Shown one piece after another: positions 1-6,400 of a stretch of 15,418 nucleotides of DNA (the stretch's first letter is position 1; each line of letters starts with the position of its first letter). The translations under genes were made by a program, and so were the position numbers. Origin of the DNA: Chloroflexota bacterium (lineage in GTDB: Bacteria; Chloroflexota; Limnocylindria; Limnocylindrales; CSP1-4); the NCBI GenBank assembly GCA_013695255.1, contig JACDAV010000275.1, forward strand, positions 1 to 15,418, read 5' to 3'. Below the pieces are notes generated by a model, which made no database searches, was not told the DNA's origin, and saw only the letters and a list, made by a program, of their open reading frames with translations.

Positions 1-1488
1 GGGCAGGACAACGCCGCGGCGATCGCCGAGATCGTCACGCGGCTGGACGGGCTGCCGCTCGCGATCGAGCTCGCCGCGGCTCGCAGCCGGCTGCTGACGC
101 CGGAGGCGATGCTGCCGCGTCTCGAACGGCGTCTCGACCTCCTGCGATCCGGCAGCGCCGATCTGCCCGCGCGGCAGCAGACGCTGCGCGGCGCCATCGC
201 CTGGAGCCACGACCTCCTCGACGCGCCGGAGCGCCGGCTGTTTGCGCGGCTGGCCGTCTTCATGCCGGGCGGCGGCCTCGACCAGGTCGAGGCGGTCTGC
301 GGACCGGCCTCGGAGATCGGGCGCGACGTGCTCGACACGCTGGAGTCGCTGGTGGAGCACAGCCTCGTCCGGCAGCGCGAGTGGGAAGGTGAGCCTCGGT
401 TCGGGATGCTGGCCACGATCCGCGAGTTCGCAGCCGAGCAGCTCGCCGCGGAACCGGACGCGGCCACCATCGGAGACCGCCACCTGGCCGCGTACGTCTC
501 GGTGGCCGAGACCGCCGCGCCGCACCTGACCAGCGCGGACGGCCGCGCCTGGCTGGACCGGATCGACGTGGAGCAAGACAACATGCGTGCGGCGCTCGCC
601 TGGGCGGCCGAGCGGAACGAGCCCGCGCTCGCGATGCGCCTGGTGGCCTCGCTGTGGCGGTTCTGGCAGATCCACGGTCACCTGCTCGAGGGCATCGCGC
701 GGGCCGAGGCGTCGCTCGCCATCGAGGGCGAGGTCCCGCCCGAGATCCGCCTGGCTGCGGTGGACGCCGCCGGCGGGCTGACCTACTGGCACGGCGACCT
801 CCCGGCGACCACCGCCTGGTACCAGCAGGCGCTGACGCTCCGCCGGTCGATCGGCGGCGACGCCACGATCGCCCAAGGCCTCTACAACCTGGCGTTTCCG
901 GTGACGTTCGGCGATGGCCTCGTGGAGGAGGCGATGGCCTACGGCCAGGAGGCCGTGGACCGCTTCCGCCGGGCGGGTGACGACGGCGGGCTGGCGCGGT
1001 CCCTCTGGCTGCTGTCGAACATCGCCAGCCAGGCGGGAGACAACGCCGGGGCGCGTCGCTACGGCCTCGAGGCGATCCCCATGCTGCAGCGCCTCCAGGA
1101 CTCCTTCCTGCTCGGCTGGTCGCTCTTCACGGTCGGGCTGCTCGACGCGCTCGAGGGAGACCTCCCGGTTGCCCGGCGGCGGCTTCGTGAAGCGCTCGAG
1201 CACTTCCACGGGGTCGGTGACCGGTCCGGACTCGTCCTGGTGCTCGACGGGATCGCCGCCGTCGCCTGGCTGGGCGGCGAGCACCGGACAGCGGCGCGGA
1301 TCTCCGGGGCCGTCGCCCGGCTCGAGCGCACGACCGGGACCGGCCTCAACCCGTGGAACCGGCGCTCGATCGGCTTCGACCCGGCGCCGCTGCGCGACGA
1401 CCCTGCCACGGTGGACGACTACCGCCGGGGCGAGGCCGACGACGACGAGACGATCGTCGCCTTCGCGCTCGCTACGATGGCCGGGTGA
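1..1488 (+). CDS. NB-ARC/AAA ATPase-TPR transcriptional or signalling regulator, C-terminal part (5' end outside window)
   Basis: The frame is open from the first base, so the gene begins upstream; 495 residues are visible. Residues 15-32 read LDGLPLAIELAAARSRLL, the GLPLA motif region that ends the STAND/NB-ARC ATPase module of AfsR-like and adenylate-cyclase-linked regulators. A winged-helix-like segment follows (about 62-105, LRGAIAWSHDLLD then RRLFARLAVF). Helical repeats of TPR type run from about 180 to 440, with paired motifs such as TAWYQQALTLRR and ARRRLREALEHF. In this family the ATPase acts as a signal-driven switch and the TPRs bind ligand or partner. No LuxR-type HTH follows the TPRs; the protein ends soon after them. 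The N-terminal effector (BTAD/OmpR-type DNA-binding domain or class III cyclase) must lie outside the window, so its output cannot be told. The stop (1486-1488) overlaps the next start (GTG at 1485). Confidence 0.85.
   Translation, partial: GQDNAAAIAEIVTRLDGLPLAIELAAARSRLLTPEAMLPRLERRLDLLRSGSADLPARQQTLRGAIAWSHDLLDAPERRLFARLAVFMPGGGLDQVEAVCGPASEIGRDVLDTLESLVEHSLVRQREWEGEPRFGMLATIREFAAEQLAAEPDAATIGDRHLAAYVSVAETAAPHLTSADGRAWLDRIDVEQDNMRAALAWAAERNEPALAMRLVASLWRFWQIHGHLLEGIARAEASLAIEGEVPPEIRLAAVDAAGGLTYWHGDLPATTAWYQQALTLRRSIGGDATIAQGLYNLAFPVTFGDGLVEEAMAYGQEAVDRFRRAGDDGGLARSLWLLSNIASQAGDNAGARRYGLEAIPMLQRLQDSFLLGWSLFTVGLLDALEGDLPVARRRLREALEHFHGVGDRSGLVLVLDGIAAVAWLGGEHRTAARISGAVARLERTTGTGLNPWNRRSIGFDPAPLRDDPATVDDYRRGEADDDETIVAFALATMAG
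1473..1478 (+). promoter_or_regulatory. -10 hexamer TACGAT of a probable leaderless promoter
   Basis: TACGAT lies inside the 3' end of the preceding regulator gene, exactly six bases before the GTG at 1485. This spacing would place the transcription start at or next to the start codon, and there is no Shine-Dalgarno sequence. thyX has the same arrangement (TAAGAT, six bases, ATG). I see no convincing -35 element. Confidence 0.45.
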
Positions 1489-1694
1489 CTGACGCCGCCC
1501 GACCCGCCGCCCCGATTGTCCCGCATCTGCCGGTGATCCGCCTCCTTCCCGACCCGCCGCCGGCCCGTCCCACGGCGGCCGATCCGGCCGAGCTCATGCT
1601 CACCTGCGCGAACTGCGGCGCGCCGATGGACGAGCGCAAGTGCAAGCTGATCTGCGCCTGCGGCTACTTCCTCTCGTGCTCGGACTACCTGTAG
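1485..1694 (+). CDS. cysteine-rich zinc-ribbon-like mini-protein (69 aa)
   Basis: The GTG start overlaps the upstream stop as GTGA. The first 35 residues are Pro/Ala-rich and look disordered. The rest is a compact cysteine module with Cys at 41, 44, 53, 57, 59 and 65: CANCG, then RKCKLICACGY, ending FLSCSDYL. This resembles a widespread family of tiny uncharacterised bacterial proteins with a CxxCG...KCK...CGYxxSCSD signature, presumably a structural zinc ribbon. From memory, the second knuckle is usually CxxC; here it is CxC, so one residue seems to be missing, although six Cys are present in total. An ATG at 1596 (residue 38) would give a 32-residue version containing only the Cys module; the TACGAT hexamer upstream of 1485 favours the longer form. 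Function unknown; protein or nucleic-acid binding is a guess. Confidence 0.7.
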   Translation: MTDAARPAAPIVPHLPVIRLLPDPPPARPTAADPAELMLTCANCGAPMDERKCKLICACGYFLSCSDYL

Positions 1695-1704
1695 CCGCCT
1701 GACG

Positions 1705-3021
1705 GTGCGCCGCCTCCGGGAGTACGTCGCACGGTTCACCGGCTTCGAGCGGGACGCACGTCGCTACCTGCTGGTCACGCTCGTCGCCGGCGCGGCGATC
1801 AGCCTGTACTGGATCGACTTCAACCTGTACCTCGCCTCGATCGGCGTCCCGCCGTCGACGATCGGGCTGATCGCGACCGGCGGCTCGCTGGCCGGGGCGA
1901 TCGTTGCCTTCCCGGCCTCCGCACTGTCCGACCGGATCGGCCGGCGGCTGGTGATCGCCGGCGGGTTGACCGTGATGGCCCTGGCGATGATCGGCGTGCT
2001 GCTCACCTCCGTGGTGCCCGTGATCGCGCTCCTCGTCGCCACGTTCGCGGCCGGCCAGCAGTCGGTGTTCGTGGTCCAGACGCCCTACCTGGCGGAGCGC
2101 AGCCGGCCCGAGCACCGGAGCGAGCTGTTCTCGCTCCAGTTCGCGGTCCAGAACCTGACCAACGTCGGAGCTGCGCTCATCGGCGGCTTCGCGGCCGCCG
2201 CAGTCGCGGGGACCATCGGCCTCGATCCCCAGGGGCCCACGACGTACCGCGTGCTGCTGGTCGCGATGGCGGTCCTCCTCGCCCTGGCCGTGACGATGGT
2301 CGCCCGCCTGAGCGACGATCGACCCTCCCGGACGCGCCCGCAGGCGCTGCAACGGGCGGGCGAGCCGGCATCCTTCCCGCTCCGGGCCCCGGGGGCCAGG
2401 CGCCGTCTGCGGCTGCCGGTCCACGACCGCGGCCGGCTGGTCCGGCTGGTGCTGCCGGGGTTCCTCATCGCGCTCGGCGCCGGACAGGTGATCCCATTCC
2501 TGAACCTCTTCGTGCAGCGCAAGTTCGGGCTCGAGCTGGCCTCCCTCAACGCGGTGTTCGCGCTCACGAGCTTCGGCACCATGGCGGCCATCCTCCTCCA
2601 GCCGGCCCTCGCGCGGCGGTTCGGCCGGGTCGCGTCCGTCGTCGCCGTCCAGGGCGCCAGCATCCCGTTCCTGGTGGTCCTCGGGTTCTCGCCGATCCTC
2701 TGGACGGTCGTCCTCGCGATGGCCGTCCGGAACTCGCTCATGAACGCGGGGAACCCGATCCTGAACGCCTTCGCGATGGACCAGGTGCGGCCGGCCGAGC
2801 GGGCCACGCTGGCGGCGACGATGACCGTGCTGTGGTCGATCGGCTGGGTGATCGGCGGCCCGTACTACAGCCTGCTCCAGGCGACCCTCGGGTTCGAGGG
2901 CGGCTACACCGTCAACTTCGTCACGATCATCGTCCTCTACTCGACCGCCACGCTCCTCTACTGGACCTGGTTCCGGAACGCGGAGCCTCAGCCCGCCCGG
3001 CCAGTCGCGATCCCTGCCTGA
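1705..3021 (+). CDS. major facilitator superfamily transporter (438 aa)
   Basis: A twelve-helix secondary transporter of the cytoplasmic membrane. Hydrophobic segments alternate with short loops from about residue 22 onward. The MFS motif A loop between helices 2 and 3 is clear: ALSDRIGRRLV at about 73-83. A long, basic, poorly conserved central loop (about 204-245, rich in Arg and Pro) separates the two six-helix halves, and the second half begins LVRLVLPGFLIALG. Length is typical for the family. Start is GTG at 1705, ten bases after the mini-protein's stop, with no obvious Shine-Dalgarno sequence, so translational coupling or a shared transcript is likely. The substrate cannot be read from the sequence; a drug/metabolite exporter-like MFS is the default guess. 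Confidence 0.88.
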   Translation: MRRLREYVARFTGFERDARRYLLVTLVAGAAISLYWIDFNLYLASIGVPPSTIGLIATGGSLAGAIVAFPASALSDRIGRRLVIAGGLTVMALAMIGVLLTSVVPVIALLVATFAAGQQSVFVVQTPYLAERSRPEHRSELFSLQFAVQNLTNVGAALIGGFAAAAVAGTIGLDPQGPTTYRVLLVAMAVLLALAVTMVARLSDDRPSRTRPQALQRAGEPASFPLRAPGARRRLRLPVHDRGRLVRLVLPGFLIALGAGQVIPFLNLFVQRKFGLELASLNAVFALTSFGTMAAILLQPALARRFGRVASVVAVQGASIPFLVVLGFSPILWTVVLAMAVRNSLMNAGNPILNAFAMDQVRPAERATLAATMTVLWSIGWVIGGPYYSLLQATLGFEGGYTVNFVTIIVLYSTATLLYWTWFRNAEPQPARPVAIPA

Positions 3022-3047
3022 CCGGCGTGCTCGTCCCCTCGACCGAC

Positions 3048-3053
3048 TAAGAT
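3048..3053 (+). promoter_or_regulatory. -10 hexamer TAAGAT, probable leaderless promoter of thyX
   Basis: TAAGAT (five of six matches to TATAAT) ends exactly six bases before the thyX ATG at 3060. The 38-base gap after the MFS stop has no purine-rich Shine-Dalgarno sequence; the six bases are CGCCCG. Initiation at the A of the ATG would give a leaderless mRNA. Confidence 0.55.
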
Positions 3054-3059
3054 CGCCCG

Positions 3060-3968
3060 ATGACCGCCGAGACCCCGCCGCCAGTCCCGACGCCGGCCTC
3101 GCCGGCCGCCTCTGACGCCACGGCGGCCGCCCCGCGCGAGCGCACGGGCATCCCTCGCAACCCCGGCCGGCGGGACCTCGGGCTCAGGGCGACGCTGCTC
3201 TTCCCCAACCGCGAGATCGTCGAGCGGTACTACGTGCCGGTGATCTACACGGCCTGCCGGACCTGCTACTCGGAGCTCGACCCGGACGAGATCTTCCGCC
3301 GCGCGGCCGATGGCGAGATCGACCAGCAGAAGATGCAGAAGCTGATCGCCGGGGTCATCGAATCGGGACACGGTTCGACGATCGAGCACGTGGTCTTCAC
3401 GTTCGGGATCAGCGGCGTGTCGAGGACGCTCTCCCACCAGCTCGTCCGGCATCGGGCCGGGGTGGCGTTCGACCAGCAGAGCCAGCGCTATGTGAAGTTC
3501 AAGGGCGCGGCGACGATGCTGCCGGCCACGATCGAGGACGCCACGCCGGAGCTCCGCGCGCGCTACACCGAGCAGGTCGACGGCGCCCTCGGGCTCTACG
3601 GCGAGATGCTGGGCGCCGGGATCCCCGGCGAGGACGCCCGGTTCGTCTTCCCCAACGCGACACGGACCAACCTCGTCATGACCACCAACCTGCGGGCGTT
3701 GATCCACATGTCCGGGCTCCGCCTGTGCACGATGGCGCAGTGGGAGATCCGGCGATTGTTCCAGCTCATCCGCCACGAGATCTTCAACGTGTCGCCGTTC
3801 CTGGGCTCGTTCCTCGCCCCGAAGTGCGTGCCGCTCGGCTACTGCGACGAGATGGGCAACCGCGACCAGCACTGCCCGATCCGCCCGCACAAGGACAACG
3901 TGCTCGCTGCCTGGGCGGAGAAGGCGAAGTCGGCCAGGGCGGCGGGCCGGGAGCTGCCGGTCACGTAG
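3060..3968 (+). CDS. thyX: FAD-dependent thymidylate synthase ThyX (302 aa)
   Basis: ThyX methylates dUMP to dTMP using methylene-tetrahydrofolate and NADPH, with FAD as cofactor; it acts in the cytoplasm as a homotetramer. The signature is at residues 130-143, RHRAGVAFDQQSQR (RHR, eight residues, S), within the family's RHR-X7-8-S motif. Before it come ESGHGSTIEH and FTFGISGVSRTLSHQLV, typical of the flavin/dUMP site. NATRTNLVMTTNLRAL and QWEIRRLFQLI form the C-terminal core. The first 40 residues are a Pro/Ala-rich extension not needed for the fold. The tail has CVPLGYC...HC (Cys 256, 262, 272), seen in some ThyX branches and possibly metal- or redox-related. The ATG is supported by TAAGAT six bases upstream. 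No thyA is visible. The last 8 bp overlap the convergent phosphorylase gene. Confidence 0.96.
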   Translation: MTAETPPPVPTPASPAASDATAAAPRERTGIPRNPGRRDLGLRATLLFPNREIVERYYVPVIYTACRTCYSELDPDEIFRRAADGEIDQQKMQKLIAGVIESGHGSTIEHVVFTFGISGVSRTLSHQLVRHRAGVAFDQQSQRYVKFKGAATMLPATIEDATPELRARYTEQVDGALGLYGEMLGAGIPGEDARFVFPNATRTNLVMTTNLRALIHMSGLRLCTMAQWEIRRLFQLIRHEIFNVSPFLGSFLAPKCVPLGYCDEMGNRDQHCPIRPHKDNVLAAWAEKAKSARAAGRELPVT

Positions 3969-4833
3969 CGGCCTCCCCCAGCCCCGACACGAACCGGCGG
4001 ATGACGCGCGCCAGGCGCGGGCCGGCTTCCGCCCCGCTGGCAAGCACCTCCTCGTGGGTCAGCGGCTGGCCGGTGTAGCCCGCGCCGGCGTTCGTGATCA
4101 GGGAGACACCGCACACCTCGAGGCCCGCCCAGCGTGCGGCGATGCACTCGAGGACGGTCGACATGCCGACGGCATCCGCGCCCAGCGCGCGGAGCATCCG
4201 GACCTCCGCCGGCGTCTCGAACTGGGGGCCGAGCAGCCCGGCGTAGACGCCTTCCTCGAGAGTCACGCCCTCCCCGTCGGCGGCCGACCGGAGCCGCTCC
4301 CGGAGGCGCGGGCTCCAGGCGTCGACCAGATCCTGGAACCGGGGGCCGATTGCGTCGGCGTTCCCGCCGAGGAGCGGCGTGCGACCGGTCAGGTTCAGGT
4401 GGTCGTCGATGAGCATCAGCGTGCCTGGCCGGTAGTCCGGGTTGACGCCGCCCGCTGCGTTGGTCAGGACGACGATCCCGGCTCCGAGACGCCGGAACAG
4501 GAGCACCGGCTGGACGACGAGGCCTGGATCGTTGCCCTCGTAGACGTGGAAGCGGCCCTGCAGCGCGACCACGGGCACCCCGGCGAGACGGCCGAGCAGG
4601 AGCCGGCCGGCATGTCCCGGCGCCGTCGCGGCGGGCCACCCGGGCAGGTCGTCGAAGGGGATCGCGACCGCGTCCTCCACGTCGGCCGCCAGCCCGCCGA
4701 GACCGGATCCGAGCACAAGGCCGACGACCGGCCGAAGATTCGTCCGGTCCCGGACAGCCGCCTCCAGCGCGTCGAGCCGAGCCGGTTGATCGGCGGGGCG
4801 GATGGGAAGCCCGGGGTCGATCGCCTCGGTCAC
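3961..4833 (-). CDS. purine nucleoside phosphorylase, trimeric type (290 aa)
   Basis: Cleaves purine (deoxy)nucleosides with phosphate to free base and (deoxy)ribose-1-phosphate in cytoplasmic purine salvage. Motifs follow the trimeric PNP/MTAP order: VLGSGLGGLA (phosphate site), PGHAGRLLLG, ALQGRFHVYEG (catalytic His-Tyr-Glu region), LTNAAGGVNPDYRPGTLM, LLGPQFETPAEVRML (Glu of the base site), ADAVGMSTVLE (Met-Ser) and SLITNAGAG (Asn of the purine site). That Asn suits 6-oxopurines (inosine, guanosine) rather than adenosine or methylthioadenosine. I chose GTG at 4833, which gives family-normal length and has GGAGG (4845-4849 on +) 11 bases upstream. A longer frame to 4986 adds 51 residues of no family character. 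A 387-bp leader with possible RNA structure precedes the gene. Its stop overlaps the thyX stop region convergently. Confidence 0.93.
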   Translation of the reverse strand: MTEAIDPGLPIRPADQPARLDALEAAVRDRTNLRPVVGLVLGSGLGGLAADVEDAVAIPFDDLPGWPAATAPGHAGRLLLGRLAGVPVVALQGRFHVYEGNDPGLVVQPVLLFRRLGAGIVVLTNAAGGVNPDYRPGTLMLIDDHLNLTGRTPLLGGNADAIGPRFQDLVDAWSPRLRERLRSAADGEGVTLEEGVYAGLLGPQFETPAEVRMLRALGADAVGMSTVLECIAARWAGLEVCGVSLITNAGAGYTGQPLTHEEVLASGAEAGPRLARVIRRFVSGLGEAAT

Positions 4834-4844
4834 GGGCGTACGGG

Positions 4845-4849
4845 CCTCC
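4845..4849 (-). promoter_or_regulatory. Shine-Dalgarno site GGAGG of the purine nucleoside phosphorylase gene
   Basis: On the transcribed strand GGAGG sits 11 bases upstream of the GTG at 4833. It decides between this start and longer in-frame alternatives that lack a comparable site. Confidence 0.5.
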
Positions 4850-4885
4850 AGGCAAGCGTCCAAGGGGAAGACGGCCGAGGCCCGT

Positions 4886-4992
4886 GCTTCTTTTCGCCCG
4901 ACGGAAGTATCGACACCGGGATGCCGATCACATCCCGCCGGGCGAGCCCCCGCAGGCTGCCCTTGCGGGCAGCACGGTACGGGCAAAGAAGC
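4886..4992 (-). ncRNA. possible structured RNA element in the phosphorylase leader
   Basis: On + coordinates, 4886-4893 pairs with 4985-4992 (8 bp, GCTTCTTT/AAAGAAGC). After a two-base bulge, 4896-4900 pairs with 4980-4984 (5 bp). Inside lie two perfect 7-bp hairpins: 4917-4923 with 4931-4937 (7-base loop) and 4956-4962 with 4967-4973. On the - strand the second reads GCTGCCC-GCAA-GGGCAGC, capped by a GNRA tetraloop, which favours an RNA made from the - strand, the same strand as the downstream gene. The element ends about 50 bases before the GTG at 4833. It matches no riboswitch consensus I know; a leader attenuator or small RNA is possible. GC-rich DNA forms chance hairpins, so this remains a hypothesis. 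Confidence 0.35.
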
Positions 4993-5109
4993 GCCCGAAG
5001 CGACCGGTCAGAACCTGTGAACCTTGATGCGATCTCGGTATCGCCGATCCTTGACGGCCCCTCCGGGCAAGACCAAAGGTAGGCGAGCGGGAGGACGGCG
5101 ACAACCGCC

Positions 5110-5184
5110 TTATCCACCAAGTTCCGGATCGGTCGGTCGACGCTGTCCACGAGATGTGCGCTGTTGTTGATAACCCGTGGATAA
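5110..5184. promoter_or_regulatory. cluster of DnaA-box-like nonamers
   Basis: Within 75 bp there are TTATCCACC (5110-5118, +), CTGTCCACG (5143-5151, +), TTATCAACA (5165-5173, -) and TTATCCACG (5176-5184, -). The E. coli-type DnaA consensus is TTATCCACA and the high-GC variant TTGTCCACA. Three of the boxes differ from one or other form at one position and CTGTCCACG at two. The boxes are arranged as a + pair facing a - pair. This may be a DnaA-binding control site or part of an origin, but neither dnaA nor dnaN is in the window and no AT-rich unwinding tract is seen. Confidence 0.4.
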
Positions 5185-5220
5185 GGCTCCACTCGGCCGG
5201 AGCCCCCGGAAACACCCGGC

Positions 5221-6306
5221 TCAGCCGCCCATCGCGTACATCTCGATCCGCGGAAGCGCCGTGGTGGCCTCGGTCCGGAGCTCCGAGTAGCGGTCATCCC
5301 GGCGCCCCCAGATCCCCGCCAGCAGCGCGACCAGGTCCGCGCCCGCCGTGCCGTCGCGCAGCGGCGCGCGCAGGTCGTGGCCGTCGCCCGTGAACAGGCA
5401 GGTGTAGAGCCGGCCCTCGGCCGAGACGCGGGCGCGCGTGCAATCGCCGCAGAACGGCCGCGTGACCGAGGCGATGACCCCGACCTCGCCGGCACCGTCG
5501 CGATACCGCCAGCGCGTGGCCACCTCGCCGGGGTAGTTGGCCGGCATCGCCTCGAGCGGCAGCTCCGCGTCGATCGCGGCCACGATCTCCGCGGCCGGCA
5601 CGACGTCGTCCAGCCGCCAGCCGTTGGCATGCCCGACGTCCATGTACTCGATGCAGCGCAGGATCACGTCCTCGTCGCGGGCCCAGCGGGCCATCGGCAG
5701 GATGCTGGCCTCGTTGACGTCGCGCTTCACGACCATGTTGACCTTGATCGGCGCCAGGCCGGCCTCGCGAGCGGCCGCGACGCCGTCGAGCACCCGAGCG
5801 ACGGGGAAGTCCACGCCGTTCATGGCCCGGAACACGTCGTCGTCGAGGGAGTCGAGGCTGACCGTGACCCGGCCAAGCCCGGCAGCCGCGAGCGGCCCGG
5901 CGAGGCGGCGCAGCGCCGACCCGTTGGTCGTCAGGGTCAGGTCCACGGCGTCGCCGGCCGGTGTCCGAAGCTCGGCCAGCATTCCGACCAGCACCGGCAG
6001 GTCACGCCGCACGAGGGGCTCGCCGCCGGTGACCCGGAGCTTCTCGACGCCCAGCTCCACGAACGCCTCTGCCAGCTGCCGGATCTCCTCGAAGGTGAGG
6101 ACCTCCGAGCGGGGCAGGAAGGCGAAGTCCGGTCCGAAGATCTCCTTCGGCATGCAATAGGTGCACCGGAAGTTGCAGCGATCCGTGACGGAGATGCGCA
6201 GGTCGCGGGCCGGGCGGCCGAGCCGATCGAGCACGGGCGGGACCCGACCGGCGGGCGCGAACGGCCGGCCAGGTCGCGGGGCGAAGGGCACGAGCACGGG
6301 CTCCAT
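5221..6306 (-). CDS. moaA: GTP 3',8-cyclase MoaA (361 aa)
   Basis: A radical-SAM enzyme that converts GTP to 3',8-cyclo-GTP, the first step of molybdenum cofactor synthesis, in the cytoplasm. The N-terminal cluster motif is DRCNFRCTYCMP (C-x3-C-x2-C) at about residues 42-53. VTGGEPLVRRDL (the GGEP SAM motif) follows, then TLTTNGSAL and VTVSLDSLDD. The C-terminal substrate-side cluster is visible as FCGDCTRARVSAEGRLYTCLF (C-x2-C-x13-C). The protein ends in the conserved Gly-Gly tail, which is needed for activity in the family. I chose ATG at 6306; a frame extending to 6495 adds 63 residues without MoaA character. TACGAT lies seven bases upstream and no Shine-Dalgarno sequence is evident, so the transcript may be leaderless. 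No other moa genes are in the window. Confidence 0.96.
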   Translation of the reverse strand: MEPVLVPFAPRPGRPFAPAGRVPPVLDRLGRPARDLRISVTDRCNFRCTYCMPKEIFGPDFAFLPRSEVLTFEEIRQLAEAFVELGVEKLRVTGGEPLVRRDLPVLVGMLAELRTPAGDAVDLTLTTNGSALRRLAGPLAAAGLGRVTVSLDSLDDDVFRAMNGVDFPVARVLDGVAAAREAGLAPIKVNMVVKRDVNEASILPMARWARDEDVILRCIEYMDVGHANGWRLDDVVPAAEIVAAIDAELPLEAMPANYPGEVATRWRYRDGAGEVGVIASVTRPFCGDCTRARVSAEGRLYTCLFTGDGHDLRAPLRDGTAGADLVALLAGIWGRRDDRYSELRTEATTALPRIEMYAMGG

Positions 6307-6313
6307 CGGCCCT

Positions 6314-6319
6314 ATCGTA
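6314..6319 (-). promoter_or_regulatory. -10 hexamer TACGAT, probable leaderless promoter of moaA
   Basis: On the - strand TACGAT is separated from the moaA ATG by seven bases (AGGGCCG). The spacing fits transcription starting at or next to the start codon. It leaves no room for a Moco riboswitch leader. I see no clear -35 element. Confidence 0.45.
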
Positions 6320-6400
6320 GTCCTGCCCGTCCGCGGGGACCCTTGCCGGCACCGAACGGCCATCGGCCACGCCCAGGCGGCCAGCGCAGGAGGCGCCGGA

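Larger units (their letters stand above)
4834..5220. other. 387-bp gene-free gap between moaA and the phosphorylase gene
   Basis: No convincing protein gene is present: open frames here have no recognisable family and poor composition. The moaA-proximal part (5110-5184) carries four DnaA-box-like nonamers. The phosphorylase-proximal part (4886-4992) has a bulged long-range stem enclosing two perfect hairpins. Between them are a direct repeat GAACC-TGT-GAACC (5011-5023) and a small hairpin GCGAT-CTCGGT-ATCGC (5029-5044). No obvious U-tract terminator follows moaA. The gap contains visibly more A/T-rich words than flanking coding DNA, but there is no long AT-rich tract. Confidence 0.7.

Noticed and set aside
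3839..4855. An alternative - strand frame overlapping the phosphorylase gene and thyX.
   Set aside because: It is a shifted shadow of the phosphorylase gene with Arg/Pro/Gly-rich translation and no motifs.
5001..5060. A TPP riboswitch suggested by GAACCTG on the + strand.
   Set aside because: Only that short word matches; CTGAGA and the other conserved blocks are absent and no thiamine gene follows.
5110..5184. Calling this the replication origin outright.
   Set aside because: No dnaA/dnaN, no AT-rich unwinding region, and local gene direction points toward the site. Kept only as a DnaA-box-like cluster.
5160..5190. A dif/XerCD recombination site at GATAACCCGTGGATAA.
   Set aside because: A dif core needs inverted halves (ATAA-N6-TTAT); here both ATAA halves face the same way, so it fits DnaA-type boxes better.
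6307..6400. A molybdenum-cofactor riboswitch before moaA.
   Set aside because: The gap is under 100 bp, and a -10-like TACGAT lies seven bases from the ATG, leaving no leader to fold.
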